In this document: positions 56,194-64,000 of the stretch, one piece after another
Layout: each line of letters starts with the position of its first letter
Numbering within the stretch: position 1 is the stretch's first letter
Assembly: GCF_001514305.1 (NCBI RefSeq)
Contig: NZ_KQ949080.1
Span: forward strand, 17,057 to 81,056
DNA from: Streptomyces dysideae
GTDB lineage: Bacteria > Actinomycetota > Actinomycetes > Streptomycetales > Streptomycetaceae
Reading direction: 5' to 3'
DNA: 64,000 nt
Notes under the pieces: model-generated
What the model was told of the DNA's origin: nothing
The model's input: the letters and a program-made list of their open reading frames with translations, nothing else
The model's database searches: none
Position numbers and translations under genes: made by a program

Positions 56194-58953
56194 CTACAGC
56201 CGCGCCGCCTCGCGCGTCGTGAGCCGGCGGGCCGCGGAGTCGCGGCGGTCCAGGCGCCGCGTCAGCACTGTCGCCGCCTCCTCGCAGCGGCCCGCCGACA
56301 CCAGCGCGTACAGCAGTGTCTCCTCGACGATCTCGCGTTGGGCGGCGCTGCCACCGACCGTGCGCAGTGTGGGCAGGACCTGCTCGATGCCGGGGATGGC
56401 CTCGTCCCAGTCCGCCATGACCAGGTGGCTGAACGCCTCGCACAACGGAGCGATCACCTCCCGCTGCACCAGGTCGGCGCCCAGCGCGTGGCCGCGCAGC
56501 CGGTGCAGTGCGGGCACGTCCCCGGCGGCGAGGTGGGCCACCGCGGCGTGGAGGGCGGTGAAAGGGGTGACCGGGCGTTCCAGGGCGTCAGTGGGGACGG
56601 TGCGCAGCACTTCGTCGACCGGGATCGGGCCCGGCCAGCTGTCGGTCACCCGGGCTCGCCACAGCAAGGAGCAGGAGTCGACCAGCGCCCGGATGCCGCT
56701 GACCTTGGTGGGGGAAAGCTGAGCGATGAAGCGGGCGTGGACCGCGTCGGAGTTCCCGAGGACGAGTTCGTGCAGGGCAGCATGCCAGGAGAAGTGGGCG
56801 CGGTGGGCGGCGCCCCGGCCGTGGCTGCCCAGCCAGCGGTCTATCCGGGCCACCCCCGACGTGTGGTGGCCGCACTCGTAGTGCACATGGGTCAGCGCGT
56901 GCATGGCGTGGCCGGAGGCGGGCTCGACGGCCAGGGCGCGTTCGGCCAGTTGCCCGGCTTCGTCGTAACGGCCCTGTTCCTGGCGTAGGAAGGCGAGCAG
57001 CGAGGTGTGGAACCAGCCGCCACTGTGCGCAGCCGCGGTCCGCTCGACGATGTCGGCCGCGCCGGTGCCGTCGAGGTCGCGCACCCCGGAGAAGGCGATG
57101 GTGGGCACCGCGACAGCGAGCGCGAGAGCGTCACCGGGATAGCGGGCCAGGTGACGCAGGAGGGCGGCGTCGCCTTCCTCGGGGGTGCCCTGGACACGGC
57201 GGGAGACGACGTCGACGAAGGACCGCTCGTGGTCGCTGCCGCGCTCGCGTACGGAGCGCTGCGCATCGGCCAGGGACCGGCAGACATCCGTACCGGCCGT
57301 GAACTCGTGCCCGATGAGGGCGAGTACGGCGTGCGCGAGCCCGAAGCCCGGATCGAGCGCGACCGCGCGGCGCAGCGCCGTCTCTGTCCCTGCCTTGACC
57401 TTCAGCAGCCGGGCGACACCGGACCGGTAGGCGGACGCGGCGGCGGCGTGTGTATGGAGCGGATAGCCCGACAGGTCGCTGGGGGGTCGCCGGGTGCGCG
57501 GTGCGGGCGCGGGGGGCACGCCCAAGTGCGCGAGCAGCGACTCGGCGACGGCCGCGGCCTGAACGCGGATCTCCGGCATGGCCGTGGTCTCCCACAGCTC
57601 GCCACGGCGGGGGGCGCCCAGAGTCCACAGCGGAAGGTGGGCCCGGCCGCCCGTGCCGACCAGGCGTCCGTCGTCGGTGGCCACGCCCATGCCGAGCGGT
57701 CCGCGGACTGCCGCACCGCTGTCGAGCAGGCTCTGCCACAGCGGGTCCGCGGTGTCGACCGCATGCGGTACCGACCCGGTGCAGTTGACCACCCATCCCA
57801 CGGAAAGGTCGTGTGGCGCACCGCCGTCGGTGCGGGACAGCCGGACGGCGAGCGAGCCGTCGGCACGCGTCCGGGCGGCGGTCACCCGGCCGGCGTACAG
57901 CCGCAGGCGGCGCATCCGGCGCATGCGGTCCACCGCCTCCGCTGTGACGGGGGGCATCCGGTGCCGGTGGTTGTTCCACAGCGAGCCGTCACGCCGGATG
58001 AACTCGGCCCGCTCATCGGATGTGAGTGACGCCCACAGCGCGGCGGTGACCGGGCGCAAACCGTCCAGCCCGGGCCGCCAGTCGCCGTGGGCGCGTACGG
58101 CCCGGCCGATGTGCCGCAGGACCGCGGTGCGCAGCCCGTTCAGGGAGAGTCCCCGCAGGGGCTCGGGGGCGAGGGCGGGCGGCGGTGCCACGGCGTGTGC
58201 CTGCGGCAGCCGTCCGCTGGGGGAGACGGCATGCACCGTGTGGCCGAGGCGGTCGGCCGTCAGCGCGACGTCGACGGCGGTCAGACCCGTACCGACCAGC
58301 AGGATGTCCGTGGGGCACCCGTCGGCGAGTATCTCCTCCAGCGCGCCGGGGGCCCAAGGGTCCGCTACGAGGCGTTCGCTGCCGCGCAGCCCGTCCGGTG
58401 CCCATCCGGTGCCGGGGGCGTGGGGACCGGTCGCCAGAACCACGGCGTCGGTGCTTACGGTGGTGCCGTCCGCGAGGGCCACGGCGGCGGTCCCGTCCTG
58501 CCAGGCGAGGCCGACGGCGCGGGTGCGCAGCCGCCGCACGCGGACCGTGCGGTGTGCGGCGATGATGGCGCGGCCGAGGGTGTCCGCCAGGTAGGAGCCG
58601 TAGCGGTGACGGGGGACGAAGTCCGCCGCGGTCGCGCCCGGTTCGCCGTGCCGGCACAGCCAGCGTACGAAGTGCCCGGGGTCGTCGGGGTAACAACTCA
58701 TGTTGCCGGCGGGAACGTTCAGCCGGTGGCGTGGGTCCTGGGTGGAGTAGGCGGTGCCACGGCCCGCCTCGGGGGCCGGGTCGACCAGGAAGATGTCCAG
58801 CTGGGAGCCGCGGCGTGCGGCGGTTTCGCAGAGCTGGACCGCGACCGCCGCACCGGCGGCCCCGGCCCCCACGATGACGGCCGTTGGCCGCTTGCGGTGT
58901 TGGTCGGGCCCCTGCTGTGCGGGCCGCTGGGGTAACGATGCGTTGACTGTCAT
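56194..58953 (-). CDS. FAD/NAD(P)-binding oxidoreductase fused to a TTC38-like TPR domain
   Basis: A 919-residue fusion. Residues about 25-480 form an FAD/NAD(P)-binding domain of the NAD_binding_9 type, with GAGAAG (29-34), RLNVPAGNMSCYPDDPGHF, a second nucleotide-binding segment DILLVGTGLTAVDVAL, and VVNCTGSVP. From about 505 to the end lies an all-helical TPR-type domain resembling TTC38 proteins (HAMHALTHVHYECG, HFSWHAALHELVLGN). ATG 58953 has AGGAGG upstream. It is divergent from an Rrf2 regulator. Substrate unknown. Confidence 0.85.
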   Translation of the reverse strand: MTVNASLPQRPAQQGPDQHRKRPTAVIVGAGAAGAAVAVQLCETAARRGSQLDIFLVDPAPEAGRGTAYSTQDPRHRLNVPAGNMSCYPDDPGHFVRWLCRHGEPGATAADFVPRHRYGSYLADTLGRAIIAAHRTVRVRRLRTRAVGLAWQDGTAAVALADGTTVSTDAVVLATGPHAPGTGWAPDGLRGSERLVADPWAPGALEEILADGCPTDILLVGTGLTAVDVALTADRLGHTVHAVSPSGRLPQAHAVAPPPALAPEPLRGLSLNGLRTAVLRHIGRAVRAHGDWRPGLDGLRPVTAALWASLTSDERAEFIRRDGSLWNNHRHRMPPVTAEAVDRMRRMRRLRLYAGRVTAARTRADGSLAVRLSRTDGGAPHDLSVGWVVNCTGSVPHAVDTADPLWQSLLDSGAAVRGPLGMGVATDDGRLVGTGGRAHLPLWTLGAPRRGELWETTAMPEIRVQAAAVAESLLAHLGVPPAPAPRTRRPPSDLSGYPLHTHAAAASAYRSGVARLLKVKAGTETALRRAVALDPGFGLAHAVLALIGHEFTAGTDVCRSLADAQRSVRERGSDHERSFVDVVSRRVQGTPEEGDAALLRHLARYPGDALALAVAVPTIAFSGVRDLDGTGAADIVERTAAAHSGGWFHTSLLAFLRQEQGRYDEAGQLAERALAVEPASGHAMHALTHVHYECGHHTSGVARIDRWLGSHGRGAAHRAHFSWHAALHELVLGNSDAVHARFIAQLSPTKVSGIRALVDSCSLLWRARVTDSWPGPIPVDEVLRTVPTDALERPVTPFTALHAAVAHLAAGDVPALHRLRGHALGADLVQREVIAPLCEAFSHLVMADWDEAIPGIEQVLPTLRTVGGSAAQREIVEETLLYALVSAGRCEEAATVLTRRLDRRDSAARRLTTREAARL

Positions 58954-59061
58954 CTGTGCCTCCTGACGCCCGGGTCTCTTGGGACCACCAGGCTTGAGTC
59001 TTCGGGGAGGGAGAGGGGAAGAAGGAGAGGAACAGCTCGGCCGGTAGTTCATCATAAAGAT

Positions 59062-59077
59062 AAACTTTCTGCAGTTT
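59062..59077. promoter_or_regulatory. Rrf2 operator-like palindrome
   Basis: AAACTTTCTGCAGTTT has perfect 5-bp arms (AAACT/AGTTT) around 6 bases, in the only gap between the FAD-TPR gene and the divergent Rrf2 gene, within a locally AT-rich promoter segment. Confidence 0.55.
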
Positions 59078-59122
59078 GCAAGACCGACTGTGGCGTGCAC
59101 GGTCCCCGGTAGGGTGGACGGA

Positions 59123-59590
59123 GTGCGGATCACAGCCAAAACGGACTACGCGGTCAGGGCGATGGCGGAACTGGCCGGCATGGGCGACGACTGCCTGACA
59201 GCCGACCACATTGCCGCCCGTCAGGACATCCCTGTGCGCTTTCTCTTCGGCATCTTCAGGGAGTTGCGCCTGGCTGGCCTGGTGGTCAGTGTGCGTGGCC
59301 CGGAGGGCGGCTACCGGCTGGCCCGGTCGGCCCGGGAGATCACGCTGGCCGACGTGATCCGTGCCGTGGACGGTTCCTTGGCCAACGTACGCGACCTGGA
59401 GCTGAGCACAATGAGCTATCCGGGGCCGGCGGCATCGCTGCCGGATGTGTGGCGGGCGCTGCGCACGAGTCTGCGGCGGGTGCTGGAGGCCACGACGCTC
59501 GCCGATCTCGCCTCGGGCAGCCTGCCGGAGTCCGTCGGTCTCATGGCCCGGGAGTACCTGGACAACCCCCGCGGCGCCCGGGGCCGGTAG
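59123..59590 (+). CDS. Rrf2-family transcriptional regulator without the cysteine cluster
   Basis: A 155-residue winged-helix protein: RITAKTDYAVRAMAELA at the N-terminus, IPVRFLFGIFRELRLAGLVVSVRGPEGGYRLAR as recognition helix and wing, and ITLADVIRAVDG are Rrf2 features. The three cysteines that hold the Fe-S cluster in IscR/NsrR are absent; only one Cys is present, near the N-terminus. It therefore probably senses something other than Fe-S or NO. The GTG start follows a GGACGGA site. It is divergent from the FAD-TPR gene. Confidence 0.88.
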   Translation: MRITAKTDYAVRAMAELAGMGDDCLTADHIAARQDIPVRFLFGIFRELRLAGLVVSVRGPEGGYRLARSAREITLADVIRAVDGSLANVRDLELSTMSYPGPAASLPDVWRALRTSLRRVLEATTLADLASGSLPESVGLMAREYLDNPRGARGR

Positions 59591-59808
59591 CGGGAACCGT
59601 AAGCTCCCGCACCTCGTATCTCGTATCCGGCCACCGAGCAACTGCATGCAACTGCATGCAAGCCCCCGATCAATTGCCGGTTGACTGCCTCGCAACGGCG
59701 ACGCCGGGCTGCCTAGAGTGAACCGCGGCGTTTACGGAATAAGAAATTCCCAAACGTCGAACCTGAATCCGGCAGCGGTTCGGCCTACCAGAAAAAGGGC
59801 GGGCAGTC
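59591..59808. other. Promoter region of the FAAL cluster
   Basis: Short gap holding a 10-bp tandem repeat built on TGCATGCA (59640-59660) and an AT-rich element near 59735-59750 that may be the promoter. No gene. Confidence 0.4.
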
Positions 59809-59904
59809 ATGTCCACCATGCGCGATTCGTGCTGCGGCCGGGCGGCAATTCCAGAGATCCGTCTCCCTGACCCGTACTCAATTCGGCCCCCGGGGGCACT
59901 ATGA
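59809..59904 (+). CDS. 31-codon upstream ORF overlapping the FAAL start
   Basis: ATG 59809, preceded by a purine-rich AAAAAGGG, opens a 31-codon frame with a Cys-Cys pair (DSCCGRAA) and a Pro-rich end, stopping at a TGA that overlaps the FAAL ATG (ATGA). Its position suggests a leader peptide coupling translation. It is too short to be confirmed by composition and could be chance, but the ATGA junction argues for translation. Confidence 0.5.
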   Translation: MSTMRDSCCGRAAIPEIRLPDPYSIRPPGAL

Positions 59905-61481
59905 CACTCGCAGATCTCATCGCACCTGGCTCAGGCCAGACGCGGCTTCATTTTCTGGACGAAACCATTTCGGTCGACTACGGGGAACTGTGGAAAGCCG
60001 GCGAGGCGATGGGGTGCCTACGCGCGGCTTGCGACGGGCAGCCAGTCGCCGTCGTCCTGACCAATACCCGCGCGTGTGCCGCCGCGATCGTCGGTGCCAT
60101 CGCGGCGGGACAACCGCTCGTATCGGTGCCGATGCCGCCGCGCGGGGCGGATCCCGACTGGTACGCCCGGTTCATCCAGCGCATGTGTGCGGCTACCGGC
60201 GCCGAGAAGATGCTGATGGACGCCTCGCTCCTGCCGCTGCTCCCGCCGATGGAGAAGGTCGCCTTCCTGTCCTTCGAGGACGCCCTGGCGCTTCGCGGGC
60301 CCAGCACGGCCGATCCCGGCGCCTTCACCCTCACCCAGTTCACCTCGGGAAGCACCGCCGAGCCCAAGGGCGTGGTGCTTCCGGGGGACAAGATAGTCGC
60401 CAATCTCCGAGCGATTGTGGAGTGGCTGGAGATCGCGCCGGGCGACCATGTGTGCACCTGGCTGCCGCTGTCGCACGACATGGGACTGATGGGCACGTTC
60501 CTGGGCTCCCTGACCGCGGCGGGTGACACGTGGGCGCACGGCCTGGACCTCGTTCTCATGACCCCTCAGGGATTTCTGCGCAGTCCCGCACGATGGCTGT
60601 CCGCCTGTGAGGAGTTCGGCGCGACGATCACCGTGGCGCCGAACTACGCGTACGACATGGCCGCCCGCCGACGCGGTCCCGCGCACGATCTCGGGCGCCT
60701 GCGTACCTGTGTCGTGGGCGCCGAACCGATTCGTGCCGAATCCCTTGAGCGGTTCTCCCAGGTGTTCCAGGACAGTGGGTTCGATCCCACCGCCTTCCGC
60801 CCCGCCTATGGAATGGCGGAGACCGCACTCGCAGTCACGGGTACGCGGCTCGGAGTCCACTGGCACGCGACCGAGATCGAGCCGCTCCCCGACGACCCAC
60901 GAGCCGGAACCGGCGCTGCCCAGGGGTATCTGGTCGTCTCGTCCGGGGCGCCGCTGCCCGGCTACGAAGTGCGCATCGACGGCGACGGCATCGGCGAGAT
61001 CCTCGTGAAAGGCCCCTCCGTCGCTGACTCGTACGCCAGTGGCGCCCCCCTTCCGGACGCGGACGGCTGGTTTCACACCCGCGACCTCGGCGTTCTCCAC
61101 GACGGACAGCTCCATGTGCTGGGCCGGACCGACGACGTCTTCCAAGTCGCCGGCCGGAACATCTACGCGCTGGACGTCGAGGTCTACGCAGGCGAGGTGA
61201 CCGGCGTACGCAGCGGCCGGGTCGTGGCCATTCCCGAGAACGGCGACCTCACTCTCGTCGCCGAATGCGAGCCGGACTTCTGCGACCGCGACAGCGCGCA
61301 CCGGCTGGCGCAGACGCTGAAGCAGCAGATCGTGGCCCGGCTCGGGGTGGCGCCGCGCCGGGTGCTGCTCACCCGGCGCGGCGCGCTTCCCATGACGTCC
61401 AGCGGCAAGATCCGGCGCAAGCCGCTTGTCACGGCATTGCAGTCCTCCCAGGTGAAGATCCTTGCCGGGTCCCTCGAATGA
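59901..61481 (+). CDS. Fatty-acyl-AMP ligase (FAAL/FadD32-like)
   Basis: A 526-residue ANL enzyme that activates a fatty or other acid as acyl-AMP, generally for transfer to an ACP. TQFTSGSTAEPKGVV is the ATP loop at about residues 145-159; WLPLSHDMGLMGTF is the FAAL-type motif; GMAETALAVTGTRLG, FHTRDLG and the C-terminal SSGKIRRKPL with its Lys complete the set. It is the first large gene of an operon with an acyltransferase, an ACP and a P450, so the ACP at 62467 is the probable acceptor. Confidence 0.9.
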   Translation: MTLADLIAPGSGQTRLHFLDETISVDYGELWKAGEAMGCLRAACDGQPVAVVLTNTRACAAAIVGAIAAGQPLVSVPMPPRGADPDWYARFIQRMCAATGAEKMLMDASLLPLLPPMEKVAFLSFEDALALRGPSTADPGAFTLTQFTSGSTAEPKGVVLPGDKIVANLRAIVEWLEIAPGDHVCTWLPLSHDMGLMGTFLGSLTAAGDTWAHGLDLVLMTPQGFLRSPARWLSACEEFGATITVAPNYAYDMAARRRGPAHDLGRLRTCVVGAEPIRAESLERFSQVFQDSGFDPTAFRPAYGMAETALAVTGTRLGVHWHATEIEPLPDDPRAGTGAAQGYLVVSSGAPLPGYEVRIDGDGIGEILVKGPSVADSYASGAPLPDADGWFHTRDLGVLHDGQLHVLGRTDDVFQVAGRNIYALDVEVYAGEVTGVRSGRVVAIPENGDLTLVAECEPDFCDRDSAHRLAQTLKQQIVARLGVAPRRVLLTRRGALPMTSSGKIRRKPLVTALQSSQVKILAGSLE

Positions 61482-61494
61482 CACGGAGCCGAGC

Positions 61495-62400
61495 ATGAGC
61501 ACAGACCCACTTGTCCTGGCAGCACGCCGACTGATCGATCTCGGCCCGGACGGTTTCTCCGGCCCCGACGCGGATGACTTCGTCGCGGAAGTGGGCCGGA
61601 GGCATCCGGCACGTGAGACCCATTTGAAAGCCACTGCGGAGGCGATCTCCCAACGACTGCCCGGGGTTTCTCCCGACGAGGTCGCGGCCGGGGTGTACGA
61701 GAACTTCATCTGGACGCACTTCGTCTGCAAACTGCTCATGACAGTGACCCCGGCGGCGGCGGTTGATTTCACGCTCAAGCGCCTCGACATCAGCGAGCTC
61801 AGCCGGACGCTCGATGCCAGTGGGACGGCGATCCTCTCGGGCTTCCACTACACGGGCTATCCCCTGGTGGCCCTCGGCCTGGCGGTGTCACCGGTCGCGC
61901 CCTTGATATCGAAGGCCCGCGTCGATGTCCTTGACAAGGGATCAGAGCGTCTCGGCGACCAGGTCGTGTACCTCTCCGACCGCTCGGCCGCGCTGCAGTT
62001 CATACGGGGACTGAAGCAGGGCCGGCCGGCCTGGCTCATGGTCGATGTGGTACTCCCGTCGGTTCGCGTCGTGAAAACCCGGTTCCTGGGCCGCGGAATG
62101 GATGTCGTGGCTGGCATGGGAAAGATCGCAAAACTCAGCGGACGGCCGTGCATTCCCTTGTTCTGGGAGCTGACGGGCCATGGAGCGAAGCTGATCACCG
62201 GTTCCCCGATCCTTGCGGCGGAGCGGTCCGAAGAGGAATTCACCCAGGACTTCGTGACCTCCCAGGCGGCGTTCATCGCCCAGCGGCCGACCCAGTGGCT
62301 TGAGTGGTACTCGGTGCTGGACGACGCTCCGCGTCTGCGCGCGGAGGTCAAGCGGGGCAACGACGAACTGTGGGCGCGTCTCGCGCAGGCGCTCCAGTAA
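61495..62400 (+). CDS. LpxL/HtrB-like lysophospholipid-type acyltransferase
   Basis: A 301-residue acyltransferase of the LPLAT superfamily (LpxL/PatA-like). GFHYTGYPLVALGL carries the catalytic His118, but the Asp/Glu expected five residues later is replaced (Pro123), so the HX4D motif is degenerate. The later block GMDVVAGMGKIAKLSGRPCIPLFWE is typical of the family. It lies 13 bp after the FAAL gene and may transfer the acyl chain from the ACP to a metabolite or lipid. Activity is uncertain because of the altered motif. Confidence 0.75.
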   Translation: MSTDPLVLAARRLIDLGPDGFSGPDADDFVAEVGRRHPARETHLKATAEAISQRLPGVSPDEVAAGVYENFIWTHFVCKLLMTVTPAAAVDFTLKRLDISELSRTLDASGTAILSGFHYTGYPLVALGLAVSPVAPLISKARVDVLDKGSERLGDQVVYLSDRSAALQFIRGLKQGRPAWLMVDVVLPSVRVVKTRFLGRGMDVVAGMGKIAKLSGRPCIPLFWELTGHGAKLITGSPILAAERSEEEFTQDFVTSQAAFIAQRPTQWLEWYSVLDDAPRLRAEVKRGNDELWARLAQALQ

Positions 62401-62466
62401 CTCGCCCAGTGGCACTGCGATAAGCCGGCCATCCCGCTGTCACACAAGAATGGAGTACCCATACAC

Positions 62467-62766
62467 ATGGAAGCCGTGCCGCTGACCCACGAATCGGTGG
62501 TCGACCGCATCCGGGCGGGAATCCACAAGGCGAAGGGTGTTTCCCTCACCGACCAGGAGATCACCGACGCGACGCTGTTCTGGCCGACCGGAAATCCAGA
62601 CCAGCAAACCCTTGCGTTCGACTCCCTTGACTTCCTTGAGCTGGTCGTCTCCTTGGAGGAGAAGCACGGCTGGTCGATTCCCGAGACGGAGATCGACGTC
62701 AATGACTGTCAGACCGTTGGCGACCTGGCCCTGCTGGTGCTCAAGAACGCAAACGGAAAGTCATGA
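62467..62766 (+). CDS. Acyl carrier protein
   Basis: A 99-residue ACP. The phosphopantetheine attachment serine is Ser53 in LAFDSLDFLELVVSLEEKHGW, followed by the usual helix III region ending VGDLALLVLKN. The N-terminal extension of about 20 residues is a little longer than in primary-metabolism ACPs. It probably carries the acyl group loaded by the FAAL and presents it to the acyltransferase and P450. Confidence 0.92.
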   Translation: MEAVPLTHESVVDRIRAGIHKAKGVSLTDQEITDATLFWPTGNPDQQTLAFDSLDFLELVVSLEEKHGWSIPETEIDVNDCQTVGDLALLVLKNANGKS

Positions 62767-62917
62767 CCCCACCGACACCTGACGCCGCTGAGGTCCGATG
62801 CCATCCGCACGGTGCCTGTGGGACAGATGAGCGGTTCCGCGCTCCTTCGAACCGTGGCGTAAATCGCGATCCTTGGCGTAATGCCTCAACCCTGACCAAA
62901 CGAACCGAGCGGCGGGT
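62767..62917. other. Gap between ACP and P450 genes
   Basis: About 150 bp without a gene. Contains two GGCGTAA copies and may carry a promoter for the P450. Confidence 0.35.
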
Positions 62918-63994
62918 GTGAGATCGATGATGGAATTTTCCACAGACAGCGGACTGCTGTCGGCCGACCAGACGTGCGTGCGGGGCTGGGAGCCGTGCCG
63001 GAAGGCGCTGTCGGGAAGCGAGTTGGTCTCCGACGCCTCTCATGCCGGTCTCGCGCAGGGGCCGGCCAACAACCTGCTTCTCATGGACGGCGATCTTCAC
63101 CAGACTCTCCGACGCCTGGTGACGACCTATGTGACACGTTCCCGTTTGGAGAAGGCCACGCAGCGGCTTGAGGAAGCCGCGGAGGAACGCGTCCAGGCGA
63201 TTCTCCGGAAGCCGGACCCCGATCTTGTCACCGACCTCGCGGAGCCCCTTGTACTGGAGGGGATCATGTCAGTAATGGAGATACCGGCTCACCGTCGGCC
63301 CAGACTGGACGACCTGACCCGGGGAATGCTCGGACTCCTGGAGCCCGACCTGCCGCCGGAGGCGCGACGCCGGGCCTCCAACGCCGCGTTGCGCGCGACG
63401 ATGCTGTTCGAGCGGGACGCCGTCGCCGGGCAGGTGACGGGGCTGCACGCCGCGTTGGAGCAGGCCGCCCAGGAGGGAGTGATCCCCCTCAAGCTCGCCA
63501 GGTCCACTCCGGTCGTGGTCCTGCACGGCGGATACGAGAACCCGCTCAATCAGCTGGGCTGCCTGATCGCCTGGGCAGTGGAGAATCCCGAGTCGTTCCA
63601 GGACGCGGCGACGACCGCTCCGGCCGTGCTCTTCGAAGAGATCATGCGCGTGTACTCTCCGGTCCGCCTCGTCGCGCGGTGGGTGGCGCGGGACGGCGAA
63701 CACGGCGACCGCACCCTGACACGCGGTCGGCTCGTGTGGGTCGACCTGGAGAGCGCCAACCACGACCAAGGCAAGTTCTCCGACGCCGACGAGCTCGACT
63801 TCTCGAAGAAGCGGGGCCACCTCGGCTTCGGGCACGGGCGGCACATTTGCCCGGGTGCCGCGCTCGCCAGGCTGGAGGGGCAGGTCCTGATCCGGTCCCT
63901 CCTGAAACTTCCGCCCGACCTGTTCCGCGAGTTCTCCGCCGAGTGGCGGGACGGCGTTGTCGCTCGCGGCCCTCACAAGATTATGAGGAAGTAG
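62918..63994 (+). CDS. Cytochrome P450 with atypical I helix
   Basis: A 358-residue soluble P450. Heme ligand Cys311 in FGHGRHICPG, ExxR in EEIMR (E241, R244), and LLLMDGDLHQTLRRLV in the C-helix region are all present. The I-helix segment reads GGYENP (204-209), so the acid is kept but the oxygen-activating Thr is missing. Starts at GTG 62918 or ATG 62927 are both possible; no clear ribosome site. Short N-terminus. It may act on an ACP-bound acyl chain. Confidence 0.9.
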   Translation: MRSMMEFSTDSGLLSADQTCVRGWEPCRKALSGSELVSDASHAGLAQGPANNLLLMDGDLHQTLRRLVTTYVTRSRLEKATQRLEEAAEERVQAILRKPDPDLVTDLAEPLVLEGIMSVMEIPAHRRPRLDDLTRGMLGLLEPDLPPEARRRASNAALRATMLFERDAVAGQVTGLHAALEQAAQEGVIPLKLARSTPVVVLHGGYENPLNQLGCLIAWAVENPESFQDAATTAPAVLFEEIMRVYSPVRLVARWVARDGEHGDRTLTRGRLVWVDLESANHDQGKFSDADELDFSKKRGHLGFGHGRHICPGAALARLEGQVLIRSLLKLPPDLFREFSAEWRDGVVARGPHKIMRK

Positions 63995-63996
63995 CA

Positions 63997-64000
63997 ATGG
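63997..64000 (+). CDS. Start codon of the next gene (runs off the window)
   Basis: An ATG at 63997-63999, preceded by GAGGAAG within the end of the P450 gene, suggests the next gene begins here. Nothing more is visible. Confidence 0.4.

Noticed and set aside
59640..59660. TGCATGCA tandem as a replication or attachment site
   Set aside because: Only two 10-bp units and no nearby integrase or origin features; noted in the promoter region only.

Overview
The window is chromosomal DNA from an actinomycete, almost certainly a Streptomyces. GC content is very high, third codon positions are almost always G or C, GTG starts are common, many genes overlap by ATGA or GTGA, and rare in-frame TTA (bldA) codons are present. 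It also carries families typical of Streptomyces: a DUF5999 protein, DUF4236, TerD/TerB proteins, a Spo0M protein, an HTH-MurA fusion and an AfsA-type hotdog enzyme. No rRNA, tRNA or CRISPR array was seen.

Layout. 1-818: end of a sulfate assimilation operon (cysC, partial cysD). 933-5293: aromatic acyl-CoA module (PaaX regulator, benzoate-type CoA ligase, acyl-CoA dehydrogenase with an in-frame repeat-like insertion, RidA protein). 5353-11458: small stress and envelope genes (DUF5999, secreted protein, carbonic anhydrase, TerD, BlaI/M56 pair, TerB, Spo0M). 11862-16832: two coupled CNNM/CorC membrane proteins, a pair of nested MITE-like elements, an acyltransferase remnant, and a HATPase coupled to a DUF475/TerC-like protein. 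17063-23816: a TAXI-TRAP transporter with a two-component system and a second TAXI binding protein; an IS605-type palindromic (omegaRNA-like) remnant separates permease and binding protein. 23995-33300: regulators, HTH-MurA fusion, NadE with a coupled Lrp regulator, an SMP-30 protein and aconitase. 33301-36300: a decayed mobile patch with a frameshifted GntR gene and a frameshifted IS110 transposase.

36301-50222 is accessory. It holds a tightly coupled five-gene operon (AfsA-like, ICMT-like, PEP-synthase/rifampin-phosphotransferase-like, UbiA-like, NAD-epimerase), an SGNH hydrolase, a decayed nucleotide-sugar dehydrogenase, and an operon of Gfo/Idh/MocA oxidoreductase, two TIM-barrel isomerase-like proteins, a sulfotransferase and a VOC protein, with a divergent 14-TM MFS exporter. 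50310-53770 holds a TetR remnant and an intact TetR/MMPL pair.

53771-64000 begins what looks like a lipid-type biosynthetic cluster. It has a low-GC regulatory stretch, a STAND-type regulator with two TTA codons, an FAD/NAD(P)-TPR fusion divergent from an Rrf2 regulator, and then a 31-codon upstream ORF overlapping a fatty-acyl-AMP ligase, followed by an LpxL-like acyltransferase, an ACP and a P450 lacking the usual I-helix threonine. The cluster runs off the right edge. The two most promising undescribed systems are the 36.3-42.4 kb AfsA/dikinase/prenyltransferase operon and the FAAL-ACP-P450 cluster at the right end.
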